Assembly: GCA_017512725.1 (NCBI GenBank)
Contig: JAFWEW010000041.1
Coordinates: 1 to 64,000 of the forward strand
Reading direction: 5' to 3'
Source: Solobacterium sp.
GTDB taxonomy: Bacteria; Bacillota_I; Bacilli_A; Erysipelotrichales; Erysipelotrichaceae
DNA length: 64,000 nucleotides
The translations under genes were made by a program, and so were the position numbers. Positions 35,349 through 42,364 of the stretch are shown piece by piece. Under the pieces are notes generated by a model that worked only from the letters and a program-made list of their open reading frames with translations, had not been told where the DNA came from and made no database searches. Each line of letters begins with the position of its first letter. Position 1 is the stretch's first letter.

Positions 35349-36233
35349 ATGGCAATTACAGCAGCACAGGTTAAGGCACTCCGTGAAGAAACCGGCGCCG
35401 GAATGATGGACTGCAAGAAGGCACTCACTGAAACCGACGGCGATATGGAAGCTGCGAAGGACTGGCTCCGCAAGAAGGGCATCTCCAAAGCAGAAAAGAA
35501 GGAAGGACGTACCGCAGCGGAAGGTCTTTCCAGAGTTGTCGCAGACGGTGATGAGGCTGTCATCGTTGAGATCAACGCAGAGACCGACTTCGTCGCAAAG
35601 AACGACAAGTTCCTCGCTCTGCTTGATAAGACCATCGAAACACTGAAGCAGTACAAGCCGGGTGATCTTGCCGCAGCACTTGAGACAAAGATCGAAGACG
35701 GCACACTGAATGACGCATTCATCAATGCGACTGCGATCATCGGTGAGAAGATCAAGCTGCGCCGCTTCGAGATCGTAAACAAGCTGACGGATCAGCATTT
35801 CGGTCTCTACATGCACAATGGCGGACAGATCTCTGCTCTCGTTGTTCTGCAGGGCGGTGACGATCAGATCGCCAAGCAGATGGCAATGCAGGTTGCGTCC
35901 ATGAACCCGACCTACATCTCCCGTGATGAAATGCCGGCCGATGTCATCGCACACGAGAAGGAGATCCTCCTCGAGCAGATGAACAACGATCCTGCTATGG
36001 CAAACAAGCCGGAGAACGTCAAGGAGAAGATCGTTGAAGGACGTCTCTCCAAGAACCTCGAAGATCTCTGCCTGGTTGATCAGGTATTCTTCCTGGATCA
36101 GGACAAGAAGGTCGGACAGTACCTCAAGGAAAACAACGCGGAAGTCGTGAAGTTCGTCAAGTTCAAGGTCGGTGAAGGCATTGAAAAGAAAGCAGACGAT
36201 TTTGCGGCAGAAGTCGCGGCAATGATGAAGTAA
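35349..36233 (+). CDS. tsf: Elongation factor Ts
   Basis: Nucleotide exchange factor for EF-Tu. 294 residues: the N-terminal UBA-like domain with REETGAGMMDCKKALTETDG, the core with EINAETDFVAKNDKF, and DQVFFLDQDKKVGQYL near the C-terminus. AAAGGAGG is provided by the end of rpsB. Followed by a terminator; pyrH and frr, often next in Bacillota, are not here. Confidence 0.97.
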   Translation: MAITAAQVKALREETGAGMMDCKKALTETDGDMEAAKDWLRKKGISKAEKKEGRTAAEGLSRVVADGDEAVIVEINAETDFVAKNDKFLALLDKTIETLKQYKPGDLAAALETKIEDGTLNDAFINATAIIGEKIKLRRFEIVNKLTDQHFGLYMHNGGQISALVVLQGGDDQIAKQMAMQVASMNPTYISRDEMPADVIAHEKEILLEQMNNDPAMANKPENVKEKIVEGRLSKNLEDLCLVDQVFFLDQDKKVGQYLKENNAEVVKFVKFKVGEGIEKKADDFAAEVAAMMK

Positions 36234-36246
36234 TTCACATTTCGAA

Positions 36247-36280
36247 AAGGGATGAGTCACGTGGATTCATTCCTTTTTTC
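36247..36280 (+). terminator. Terminator after tsf
   Basis: AAGGGATGAGTC (36247-36258) pairs with GATTCATTCCTT (36264-36275), with G-T wobbles, followed by a six-T run. Confidence 0.8.
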
Positions 36281-36307
36281 TGTGCAAAATAAGAGTAGAA
36301 TAAAACT

Positions 36308-36325
36308 TGCAGGCAAACCCTGCAA
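36308..36325 (+). promoter_or_regulatory. Small hairpin in the 5' leader of the 36341 gene
   Basis: TTGCAGG and CCTGCAA form a perfect 7-bp stem just before the GGAGGG ribosome site. A weak -10, TAGAAT, lies at 36296-36301. The hairpin could stabilise the 5' end of the mRNA or modulate initiation; nothing more can be said. Confidence 0.4.
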
Positions 36326-36340
36326 CGGAGGGAATCAACC

Positions 36341-36964
36341 ATGGATTTTGGAACAGAACTGACACGTACGTATCCGCTGCGCACGGCTTCGGTACAGAAT
36401 GTAGCTTATGCGCTTTCCGAGTTTCTCGATACGAAAAAGAATATGGTCACACAGACCATGCGCGCCAAGAACGGCTATCTCGTTCAGTGCAAGGGAGATG
36501 CCAATGCGGAATGGACGAAGTATATCGGTCTTGACGCATCCGTCGATATCCGTCTCATCGTCATGGAAGGCGATCTCATCGTTGAGATCACGACCGGCAA
36601 ATGGGCAGAAAAGCTCGGCATCGCTGCCGTCGGCTCCATTTTCTTCCAGCCGCTTCTGATCACATCCGGAATCGGTGCGATCCGTCAGCTGGCACTGCCC
36701 AATGATGTATTTGCCTTCATTGAAGATTATCTTGGCGAAGGACCTGTAGTAACAAGGCAGAGTGAATCCCGGATCTGCCCGAACTGCGGTGCTGCCAACA
36801 ACATCAACGCAAACTTCTGCTCGAACTGCGGCGAATCGTTTGCGCAGGATGAGGAAGAAGATGCGGAAGAACCCGCTGAGGCACTCACCTGCCCGAAGTG
36901 CGGAAGTCCGTTAGATGGGAATGAGCGGTTCTGCAGTGTCTGCGGCGAAAAGCTGAAAGACTGA
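36341..36964 (+). CDS. Protein with membrane-interacting N-domain and two C-terminal zinc ribbons
   Basis: 207 residues. Residues 1-140 form an unassigned domain with a hydrophobic hairpin-like stretch (GIAAVGSIFFQPLLITSGIG), reminiscent of bacterial PH-like or SHOCT-linked proteins. Two zinc ribbons follow: CPNCGAANNINANFCSNCG and CPKCGSPLDGNERFCSVCG. The next gene also carries a zinc ribbon, so the two probably act together. Function unknown. Confidence 0.8.
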   Translation: MDFGTELTRTYPLRTASVQNVAYALSEFLDTKKNMVTQTMRAKNGYLVQCKGDANAEWTKYIGLDASVDIRLIVMEGDLIVEITTGKWAEKLGIAAVGSIFFQPLLITSGIGAIRQLALPNDVFAFIEDYLGEGPVVTRQSESRICPNCGAANNINANFCSNCGESFAQDEEEDAEEPAEALTCPKCGSPLDGNERFCSVCGEKLKD

Positions 36965-36994
36965 ACAACGAATAAACAGGAGGAGGGAACGGTT

Positions 36995-37570
36995 ATGGCA
37001 TATTACTGCCCCGGATGCGGGGAGCCGGTAAAAAACAATGCCCGCTTCTGCCCGAACTGCGGCAAACAGCTGGTGGATGATCTGGACGATATCGATTTCA
37101 CCTCAAATACCTCCACCATCACACAGGGTAACCAGCAGTATCAGGCACAGCAGAACTGGCATGATATGGCCGATGATGACGATTACCTGGAAACGGAAGA
37201 TACCTACGAAGAACCAAAGGTCGACCCGTACCAGGAATACCTGCGTCATACGTATGACTATAAAGGCCATGACAAGGTCGACTATCACAGTACCTATCAG
37301 GCCCCAAGGAGCCGTAAGATCGACTATGAAAGCTATGTCAACTACAACTGGCCGAAACGCAGCCGCATTGCGGCAGGCGTGCTTGCCATCGTACTTGGGG
37401 GTCTTGGCATTCACAAGTTCTATCTTGGCAAGGTCGGTCAGGGAATAATGATGTTGTTATTCAACTGGACCGGCATTCCGTGGCTGATCGGTCTGATCCA
37501 GGGGATCATCTACCTGACACAGTCCGATGAAGAGTTTTCCATGAAAAACCAGGTCCGGGTCACAGACTGA
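36995..37570 (+). CDS. Zinc-ribbon and TM2 domain membrane protein
   Basis: 191 residues. An N-terminal zinc ribbon (CPGCGEPVKNNARFCPNCG), an acidic Tyr/Asp-rich linker, and a C-terminal TM2 domain of two membrane helices (RIAAGVLAIVLGGLGIHKFYLGK, written here only in part: GGLGIHKFYLG, then FNWTGIPWLIGLIQGIIYL). TM2 proteins are small membrane proteins of unknown role. GGAGGAGG precedes the ATG. Its stop overlaps the following terminator. Confidence 0.85.
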   Translation: MAYYCPGCGEPVKNNARFCPNCGKQLVDDLDDIDFTSNTSTITQGNQQYQAQQNWHDMADDDDYLETEDTYEEPKVDPYQEYLRHTYDYKGHDKVDYHSTYQAPRSRKIDYESYVNYNWPKRSRIAAGVLAIVLGGLGIHKFYLGKVGQGIMMLLFNWTGIPWLIGLIQGIIYLTQSDEEFSMKNQVRVTD

Positions 37571-37584
37571 CCCGGGCTTTTTTC
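37555..37584 (+). terminator. Terminator after the TM2 gene
   Basis: CCGGGTCA (37555-37562) pairs perfectly with TGACCCGG (37568-37575), followed by GCTTTTTTC. The stem includes the last codons and stop of the gene. Confidence 0.85.
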
Positions 37585-37646
37585 AGGAGTTGCGAAATCT
37601 TAACATTTTATCGATTTTATTGATGAAAACTCTGGTAAAGTGTGCT

Positions 37647-37652
37647 TATAAT
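37647..37652 (+). promoter_or_regulatory. -10 element of the PC4-like gene
   Basis: Consensus TATAAT in an AT-rich region 40 bases before ATG 37693, which has GAGGGA upstream. No good -35 at normal spacing. Confidence 0.5.
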
Positions 37653-37692
37653 AATTTTATAAATTTATTTATAAAAAAAAGAGGGATAAGAT

Positions 37693-37926
37693 ATGCCGGA
37701 TTTTAAGTTTGAGATTACAAAGTACATCGGTTCTTTAAACGGAGACGCAAAGGGCTGGCACAAGGAACTGAACATGATTTCCTGGAACGATGCAGAGCCC
37801 AAGTATGACATCCGTACCTGGACAGGTTCCGAGCATGAACGGATGGGCAAGGGAATTTCACTTTCCCGTGATGAGCTGGCAGAACTCAAGAAGCTCATCG
37901 ACATGGAACTTGAGGAAGGGGAATAA
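37693..37926 (+). CDS. PC4/YdbC family single-stranded DNA-binding-like protein
   Basis: 77 residues matching the YdbC-type bacterial homologues of the eukaryotic coactivator PC4. FEITKYIGSLNGDAKGWHKE and the SWNDAEPKYDIRTW strand pair precede a C-terminal helix (GISLSRDELAELKKLIDMEL). Such proteins form dimers that bind single-stranded DNA; their cellular role in Bacillota is poorly defined. A small conserved reading frame follows immediately. Confidence 0.85.
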   Translation: MPDFKFEITKYIGSLNGDAKGWHKELNMISWNDAEPKYDIRTWTGSEHERMGKGISLSRDELAELKKLIDMELEEGE

Positions 37927-37927
37927 C

Positions 37928-38134
37928 CTGTTCCGTTTCAAAAAAAAGAAAACACTGGATCTTACGGACCGCATACCGCAGATCCGTGTCAGTATCTGTA
38001 CCGGAGAGGCGACCGGAGGCTATTTTGACAAGCAGGAAGGCCGCTTTATCGAAGTGCTGAAACTGACCAATGAAGCGGATTACCGGGAGTTTTTTGAGAT
38101 GTGCGGAACGGAAGATATTGAACGGGTTTACTGA
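37928..38134 (+). CDS. Small conserved protein, probable non-ATG (CTG) start
   Basis: About 68 residues following the PC4-like gene. The core, with IPQIRVSICTGEATGGYFDK and RFIEVLKLTNEADYREF, resembles a small Bacillota protein I recall being labelled 'aspartate dehydrogenase', which is likely a misnomer. No ATG, GTG or TTG begins this frame at a natural position: a CTG at 37928 sits six bases after GAGGAAGGGG, while the only alternative is a TTG at 37910 with a poor ribosome site. An ATG at 37790 lies deep inside the preceding gene. Start is uncertain; the coding nature is likely. Confidence 0.6.
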   Translation: MFRFKKKKTLDLTDRIPQIRVSICTGEATGGYFDKQEGRFIEVLKLTNEADYREFFEMCGTEDIERVY

Positions 38135-38163
38135 AGACCATGGAAACCATGGTCTTATTTTTT
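38134..38163 (+). terminator. Perfect terminator after the small protein gene
   Basis: AAGACCATGG and CCATGGTCTT form a perfect 10-bp stem with an AAA loop, followed by ATTTTTT. The next gene starts only 13 bases later, so it must rely on read-through or a promoter upstream of this hairpin. Confidence 0.88.
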
Positions 38164-38176
38164 AAGGGTAAGGATC

Positions 38177-38986
38177 ATGATCAGGGCAGTATTATTTGAC
38201 TGTGACGGAACACTGCTGTCACACAAGACCAACCGGGTTCCCAACTCCGCCAGAACGGCACTGGAACGTTTGCGTCGAAACGGCATCAAGGTCATTCTGT
38301 GCACCGGCAGGCACCGCTCGGAACTGCGGGACCTGCACCAGCTGGACGGACTGGACTTTGATGCGTACATCACGGTAAACGGAGCCTGTACCTATGATCA
38401 CCGCGGGATCCTTTCTTCCTGTCCGATCAGTGCAGAAACCAGACAGACGGTATATGAGTATCTTTCTTCCCATGAACTGCCGGTCCAGTTCTTTCTCAAT
38501 GACGATACGTTTATCAGCTGTGTCAATGAAACGGTCATTCAGTCCCAGGCCGCGATCCATACACCGGTTCCGCCGATCGGGGACTTGAGCCGGATTATTC
38601 GGGAACCGGTCTATCTGATGGTTCCCTTTGGGATCGCTGAAGCGGAAGAAATGATCGCCTTATTAAAGGATGTACAGGTTACCCGGTGGAATCAGCATGA
38701 TGCGATTGATATCGTCAGTACGTCTGCCGGGAAGGGCGTCGGTGTCAAAGCCATTATGGATGCCTATGGATTAAAAAAAGAAGAACTGATGGGATTTGGC
38801 GATGCGATGAATGATGCGGGAATGCTGGAAGAAGTCGGTACGGCGGTCGTCATGGGCAATGGGGAAGAACCCTTAAAGAAGATGGCGGATTATGTCACCG
38901 ATGATATTGATGAAGACGGAGTAAGCCATGCGCTGATTGCGCTTGGTGTACTGCGTGAGGAGGAATTGGAATGCGGAAACTGTTGA
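38177..38986 (+). CDS. HAD superfamily (Cof-type) phosphatase
   Basis: 269 residues with the HAD motif I LFDCDGTLLSHKTN, motif II in VILCTGRH, a C2B cap and the final DDD-type motif FGDAMNDAGML. Cof-type enzymes dephosphorylate sugar phosphates, FMN or similar metabolites. Overlaps the GH3 lipoprotein gene by 16 bases. Another HAD protein of the same class is at 47855. Confidence 0.88.
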   Translation: MIRAVLFDCDGTLLSHKTNRVPNSARTALERLRRNGIKVILCTGRHRSELRDLHQLDGLDFDAYITVNGACTYDHRGILSSCPISAETRQTVYEYLSSHELPVQFFLNDDTFISCVNETVIQSQAAIHTPVPPIGDLSRIIREPVYLMVPFGIAEAEEMIALLKDVQVTRWNQHDAIDIVSTSAGKGVGVKAIMDAYGLKKEELMGFGDAMNDAGMLEEVGTAVVMGNGEEPLKKMADYVTDDIDEDGVSHALIALGVLREEELECGNC

Positions 38987-40887
38987 TACTATTTCTGGCC
39001 GCACTGCTGGTTACCGGCTGTGGCAAACCGAAGGAAGCGGAAGGAACGCCTGCGGAAGAAACCCCGCAGGAAACTGCGGCCGATCCGGACCGGACAAGGG
39101 CCGAGGGACTGCTGGAAGGAATGGATAACCGGGCGAAATTGGAACAGCTTCTGGTCCTTTCCATTCAGACCTTCAACGGACAGCCGTTTACCTCCATGAA
39201 TGAAGAAGTGGCTCCGTTTTTTGACAGCCATGCCTTCGGCGGTTTTATCCTGTTTGACTCCAATATCGGCTCGATCTCAGAAGCGGCGGTGTTAACAGAT
39301 GACCTGCAGCGCCATACGCTGACGGACAATGCGGTACCAATGCTTATCGCAATTGACCAGGAAGGCGGATCCCTTACAAGACTGAAATACGGGACCGTCA
39401 CTCCCGGCAATATGGCATTGGGTGCCTCTGGCAATGCGAGTCTTGCAAAAGCTTCTGCCTCGATTCTTGGAAAGGAACTCTCTGCGGTCGGCATCAATAC
39501 TGATTTTGCGCCGGATGCGGATATCAATAACCAGCCGGCCAACCCGGTCATCGGTCTGCGTTCGTTCTCGGATGATCCGGCTCTGACGGCAGAGATGGTC
39601 GGTGCCTTTATCCAGGGCCTTGATGAAGCCGGCACAGTTTCCTGCGCCAAGCACTTCCCGGGCCACGGTAATACCACGACTGACAGCCACACCGGTCTTC
39701 CGGTCGTGAATTCGACGAAAGAAGAACTCGAAACGATGGAACTGGTTCCGTTCCATCAGGCAGTGGACCAGAATGTGGATATGATCATGAGTGCGCATAT
39801 CTGTTTCCCGGAAATCGAGAAGGATACGTATATTTCAAAACTGGACGGCTCGGAAATTACACTTCCATCCACCCTCAGTGATGATCTGATCCAGGGCATC
39901 CTGCGGCAGGAACTGGGCTATGACGGGGTTGTGATCACGGACAGTCTGTTGATGGACGCGGTGAATGCGCATTTTGATCCGATCGATGCGGCAGTTCTGG
40001 CATTCAATGCCGGTGTGGATATGTTGTTGATGCCGGTACGGATCGAAGACGCCAATGGCTTTGAAGCAGTTGATCAGTATCTGAATGCACTGAAAGAGAA
40101 AATCGGTTCCGAGATCCCGCAGGAGCGACTTGATGAAGCAGTTACCCGGGTGCTGACCATGAAATCCCGAAACGGGATTCTGGAACTAACACCTGCAGAA
40201 GATATCGAAGCACGCAGACAGACCGCCGAAGAAACGGTTGGCCGGATGGAAAACCACGAAAGCGAACGTGCCATCGCCGATCAGTGCGTAACGCTGCTGC
40301 GCAATGAAAATGACCTTCTGCCATTTACCGGAGCAGGAACGATCGTCTTTGCGGCACCGCAGAGCTCGCAGATGAATGCGATGCAGAAGGGAATGGAACA
40401 GCTGCTCGGCCAGATCGATCTCATCGCTTATCCGACGTATATCAATTACCGCTATGGCCAGAACGTAAATGAACTACTGAATGCGGTTCCTGGTGCATCT
40501 CTCGTCGTGATCAGCAGCTGGCTCGACAATATGAGCCAGTTCGATCCTTCCGAATCGATCATGATCCCTTCCGTACAGCAGGTCATCGATGCCTGTCACG
40601 CGGCAGGCGTACCAGTTGTCGTGATCTCGTCGGGGTTGCCGTATGATCTCTCCTGTTATGACAATGCGGATGCACTGCTTGCAGTCTATAACCCGAAAGG
40701 ACTGCCGGAGGATGACAACGGGAACCCCACGGATTCCTGTTCCCCGAATCTTCCGGCTGCAGTTGATATTATCTTTGGCTATGCAAAACCGTCTGCGGTT
40801 CTTCCGGTCAATGTACCGAAGGTGGAAGGAACCGGATTTACGGACGAAATTGCCTACCCAAGAGGCAGCGGACTAACGATACAGTAA
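38971..40887 (+). CDS. Glycoside hydrolase family 3 lipoprotein, probable beta-N-acetylhexosaminidase
   Basis: 638 residues, surface-anchored: lipobox LVTGC puts the lipidated Cys at about residue 17. The GH3 domain carries IDQEGGSLTRL, the NagZ-type catalytic loop KHFPGHGNTTTDSHTG and the nucleophile segment VVITDSLLMDAV. A second alpha/beta domain fills residues 430-638, as in Bacillus NagZ/YbbD. Expected to remove N-acetylglucosamine from muropeptides outside the cell. The GAGGAGG site lies within the preceding HAD gene. Confidence 0.9.
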   Translation: MRKLLILFLAALLVTGCGKPKEAEGTPAEETPQETAADPDRTRAEGLLEGMDNRAKLEQLLVLSIQTFNGQPFTSMNEEVAPFFDSHAFGGFILFDSNIGSISEAAVLTDDLQRHTLTDNAVPMLIAIDQEGGSLTRLKYGTVTPGNMALGASGNASLAKASASILGKELSAVGINTDFAPDADINNQPANPVIGLRSFSDDPALTAEMVGAFIQGLDEAGTVSCAKHFPGHGNTTTDSHTGLPVVNSTKEELETMELVPFHQAVDQNVDMIMSAHICFPEIEKDTYISKLDGSEITLPSTLSDDLIQGILRQELGYDGVVITDSLLMDAVNAHFDPIDAAVLAFNAGVDMLLMPVRIEDANGFEAVDQYLNALKEKIGSEIPQERLDEAVTRVLTMKSRNGILELTPAEDIEARRQTAEETVGRMENHESERAIADQCVTLLRNENDLLPFTGAGTIVFAAPQSSQMNAMQKGMEQLLGQIDLIAYPTYINYRYGQNVNELLNAVPGASLVVISSWLDNMSQFDPSESIMIPSVQQVIDACHAAGVPVVVISSGLPYDLSCYDNADALLAVYNPKGLPEDDNGNPTDSCSPNLPAAVDIIFGYAKPSAVLPVNVPKVEGTGFTDEIAYPRGSGLTIQ

Positions 40888-40891
40888 AGAA

Positions 40892-40942
40892 TAAAAACGC
40901 CCCGGCAGGGAATCGGAGAAGATTCGGATCTGCCGGGGTTTC
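40892..40942. terminator. Bidirectional terminator between the GH3 and HlyIII genes
   Basis: CCCCGGCAG (40900-40908) and CTGCCGGGG (40930-40938) form a perfect 9-bp stem. TTTCT follows on the plus strand and a run of A (40893-40897) precedes it, giving T-runs for both convergent genes. Confidence 0.8.
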
Positions 40943-40988
40943 TGACTTCCCGGATCGAATAAGATGTATTGAATAAGATGTATGGAAA

Positions 40989-41672
40989 TTATCCGAGAAG
41001 GGTCAAAGTATTGAGAGCCATCAGGTAATGACAGAAACTGCCCGCCATCACAAAGAGATGAAACAGTTCATGATTGCCAAAGCCGGTTTTCTCTTCATTC
41101 GGGAACAGGTTCAGCTTCAAGGAATACAATACGCCGCCCACCGTATAGAACAATCCTCCGGCCAGCAGGTACCAGAACCCACTGCCTAAGGATGTAATGA
41201 GGGAAGGCAGTACGGAAACACAGGCCCAGCCCATGCCAATATAGATAATGGAAGAGACAAACTTCGGGCAGTAGACCCAGAAGAGCTTGAAACAGATGCC
41301 TGCTGCGGCAATGGCCCAGATTACTTTCAGCAAGATCGGCCCGCTGTTTTGCAGGGCAATCACACAGACCGGCGTATAGCTTCCGGCAATCAGAAGGAAG
41401 ATACTGCAGTGATCGATGCGCTTGAGAATGCCGTCCACAGCAGGATTGATATGAAAGGCGTGATAACAGGCCGAGGCCGCATACAGCAGGGACATCGAGA
41501 TCATAAATACGGACAGGGAAATCATGGAGGCGGTGCTGCAGGATAGACCGGCAGCCTTTACCAGCAGGATTGAAGTGGCCGGGATGGTCAGTACAAACCC
41601 GATGAAATGGGAAAGCGAGCTGATCGGGTCTTTCAGACGAAATGGAACAAGCTCTTTCTGCATGACAGTCAT
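40989..41672 (-). CDS. Hemolysin III / adiponectin-receptor-like (HlyIII, YqfA) membrane protein
   Basis: 227 residues with seven membrane segments. SLSHFIGFVLTIPATSI near the start and ELFHLFVMAGSFCHYLMAL at the end bear the conserved His residues of the PAQR/HlyIII family; members are proposed zinc-dependent membrane hydrolases. GGAGGTGAT lies upstream of the ATG. The promoter (41736-41764) encloses a palindromic operator, and the divergent gene encodes a DUF1836 protein, a pairing repeated in many Bacillota as far as I recall. Confidence 0.9.
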   Translation of the reverse strand: MTVMQKELVPFRLKDPISSLSHFIGFVLTIPATSILLVKAAGLSCSTASMISLSVFMISMSLLYAASACYHAFHINPAVDGILKRIDHCSIFLLIAGSYTPVCVIALQNSGPILLKVIWAIAAAGICFKLFWVYCPKFVSSIIYIGMGWACVSVLPSLITSLGSGFWYLLAGGLFYTVGGVLYSLKLNLFPNEEKTGFGNHELFHLFVMAGSFCHYLMALNTLTLLG

Positions 41673-41705
41673 AATATCACCTCCGGTTTTCTTTTCTTCT
41701 TTAAT

Positions 41706-41722
41706 CGGTTATTGAATAACCG
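41706..41722. promoter_or_regulatory. Operator palindrome 1 in the hlyIII-DUF1836 divergent region
   Basis: CGGTTATTGAATAACCG is a perfect palindrome around a central G. It lies just downstream of the -10 of the minus-strand promoter. A protein bound here would block transcription of the HlyIII gene. Confidence 0.7.
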
Positions 41723-41735
41723 TTCATCCGATTTC

Positions 41736-41764
41736 AATATAACGGTTAATCAATAACCTGTCAA
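41736..41764 (-). promoter_or_regulatory. Promoter of the HlyIII gene
   Basis: On the minus strand a perfect TTGACA (complement of 41759-41764) and TATATT (complement of 41736-41741) stand exactly 17 bases apart. The spacer is filled by operator palindrome 2. Confidence 0.82.
41743..41758. promoter_or_regulatory. Operator palindrome 2, within the HlyIII promoter spacer
   Basis: GGTTAATCAATAACC (41744-41758) differs from the core of palindrome 1, GGTTATTGAATAACC (41707-41721), at two positions, TTG against ATC in the middle. Centres are 37 bp apart. Its position between -35 and -10 is typical of a repressor site. Confidence 0.7.
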
Positions 41765-41783
41765 CGGTTTATGAACAAATTGG

Positions 41784-41811
41784 TTGACGTTATTTTTTAT
41801 CGAATTATGAT
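41784..41811 (+). promoter_or_regulatory. Promoter of the DUF1836 gene (leaderless)
   Basis: TTGACG (41784-41789) and TATGAT (41806-41811) are 16 bases apart. The start codon follows the -10 by only six bases, so the mRNA should begin at or very near its A. No Shine-Dalgarno site is present. Confidence 0.7.
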
Positions 41812-41817
41812 GTTGGT

Positions 41818-42306
41818 ATGAAGAATGATCCGACAATAGAAAAACTCAAGGCATTTGATCTGCCGGTCTGGAACGAGATTCCCGGTGTAGGCCTGTATCT
41901 TGATCAGGTGACGAAGTATATTAATGAATACCTGGAAGACTATGACATGGGTGTAACGCCTTCCATGATCTCCAATTACGTGAAGCTGAAGATCATCTCC
42001 CGGGAGGGGAAGAAGATCTACAGTCGGGAGCGAATTGCGGCACTGTTTTTCGTAGCAGTATCAAAGACCGTACTGTCAATGGACCAGATCCGCAAGTGCC
42101 TGATCATGCAGGAAAATGCCTGCTCGATGGAAAAGGGCTATACCGCTTTCCGCAAAGAACTGAAGGAGCGGCTTGAGACGATTAACAAGAATACCCATAC
42201 TTCCGAGGGTAAAAGCGAGGCAGAGGAGATGATGAAGAAGGTGATCTCCGCCATTGCCTACAAGATGTACCTGAATGTGTATTTCGATGAGCAGACTTCC
42301 GAGTGA
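41818..42306 (+). CDS. DUF1836 protein, probable transcriptional regulator
   Basis: 162 residues. An HTH-like N-terminal part (VTPSMISNYVKLKIISREGK followed by RERIAALFFVA) is reminiscent of MerR-type wings, and the C-terminal half is helical. The DUF1836 family is usually annotated as a putative regulator. It is divergent from HlyIII and the most likely ligand of the two palindromes between them. Predicted leaderless translation. Partner identity is inference from layout. Confidence 0.82.
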   Translation: MKNDPTIEKLKAFDLPVWNEIPGVGLYLDQVTKYINEYLEDYDMGVTPSMISNYVKLKIISREGKKIYSRERIAALFFVAVSKTVLSMDQIRKCLIMQENACSMEKGYTAFRKELKERLETINKNTHTSEGKSEAEEMMKKVISAIAYKMYLNVYFDEQTSE

Positions 42307-42319
42307 GGCCTGCTTTTTC
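42290..42319 (+). terminator. Terminator after the DUF1836 gene
   Basis: AGCAG (42290-42294), then a short TCC/GGC-type internal pairing and CTGCT (42310-42314), followed by TTTTTCG. The stem begins within the last codons of the gene. Confidence 0.6.
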
Positions 42320-42325
42320 GTTCTG

Positions 42326-42334
42326 TGGTAACAT
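42326..42334 (+). promoter_or_regulatory. Extended -10 of the M48 peptidase gene
   Basis: TGGTAACAT fits TG-n-TAnnnT, 30 bases before ATG 42365, which has AAGGGGG upstream. No -35 recognised. Confidence 0.4.
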
Positions 42335-42364
42335 AAGAGGGCTGTAAAGAAGGGGGATAGAACC

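Noticed and set aside
35211..36260. 349-residue minus-strand frame opposite tsf
   Set aside because: Exact antisense of a clear EF-Ts gene; Leu/His/Val-rich composition is typical of antisense frames.
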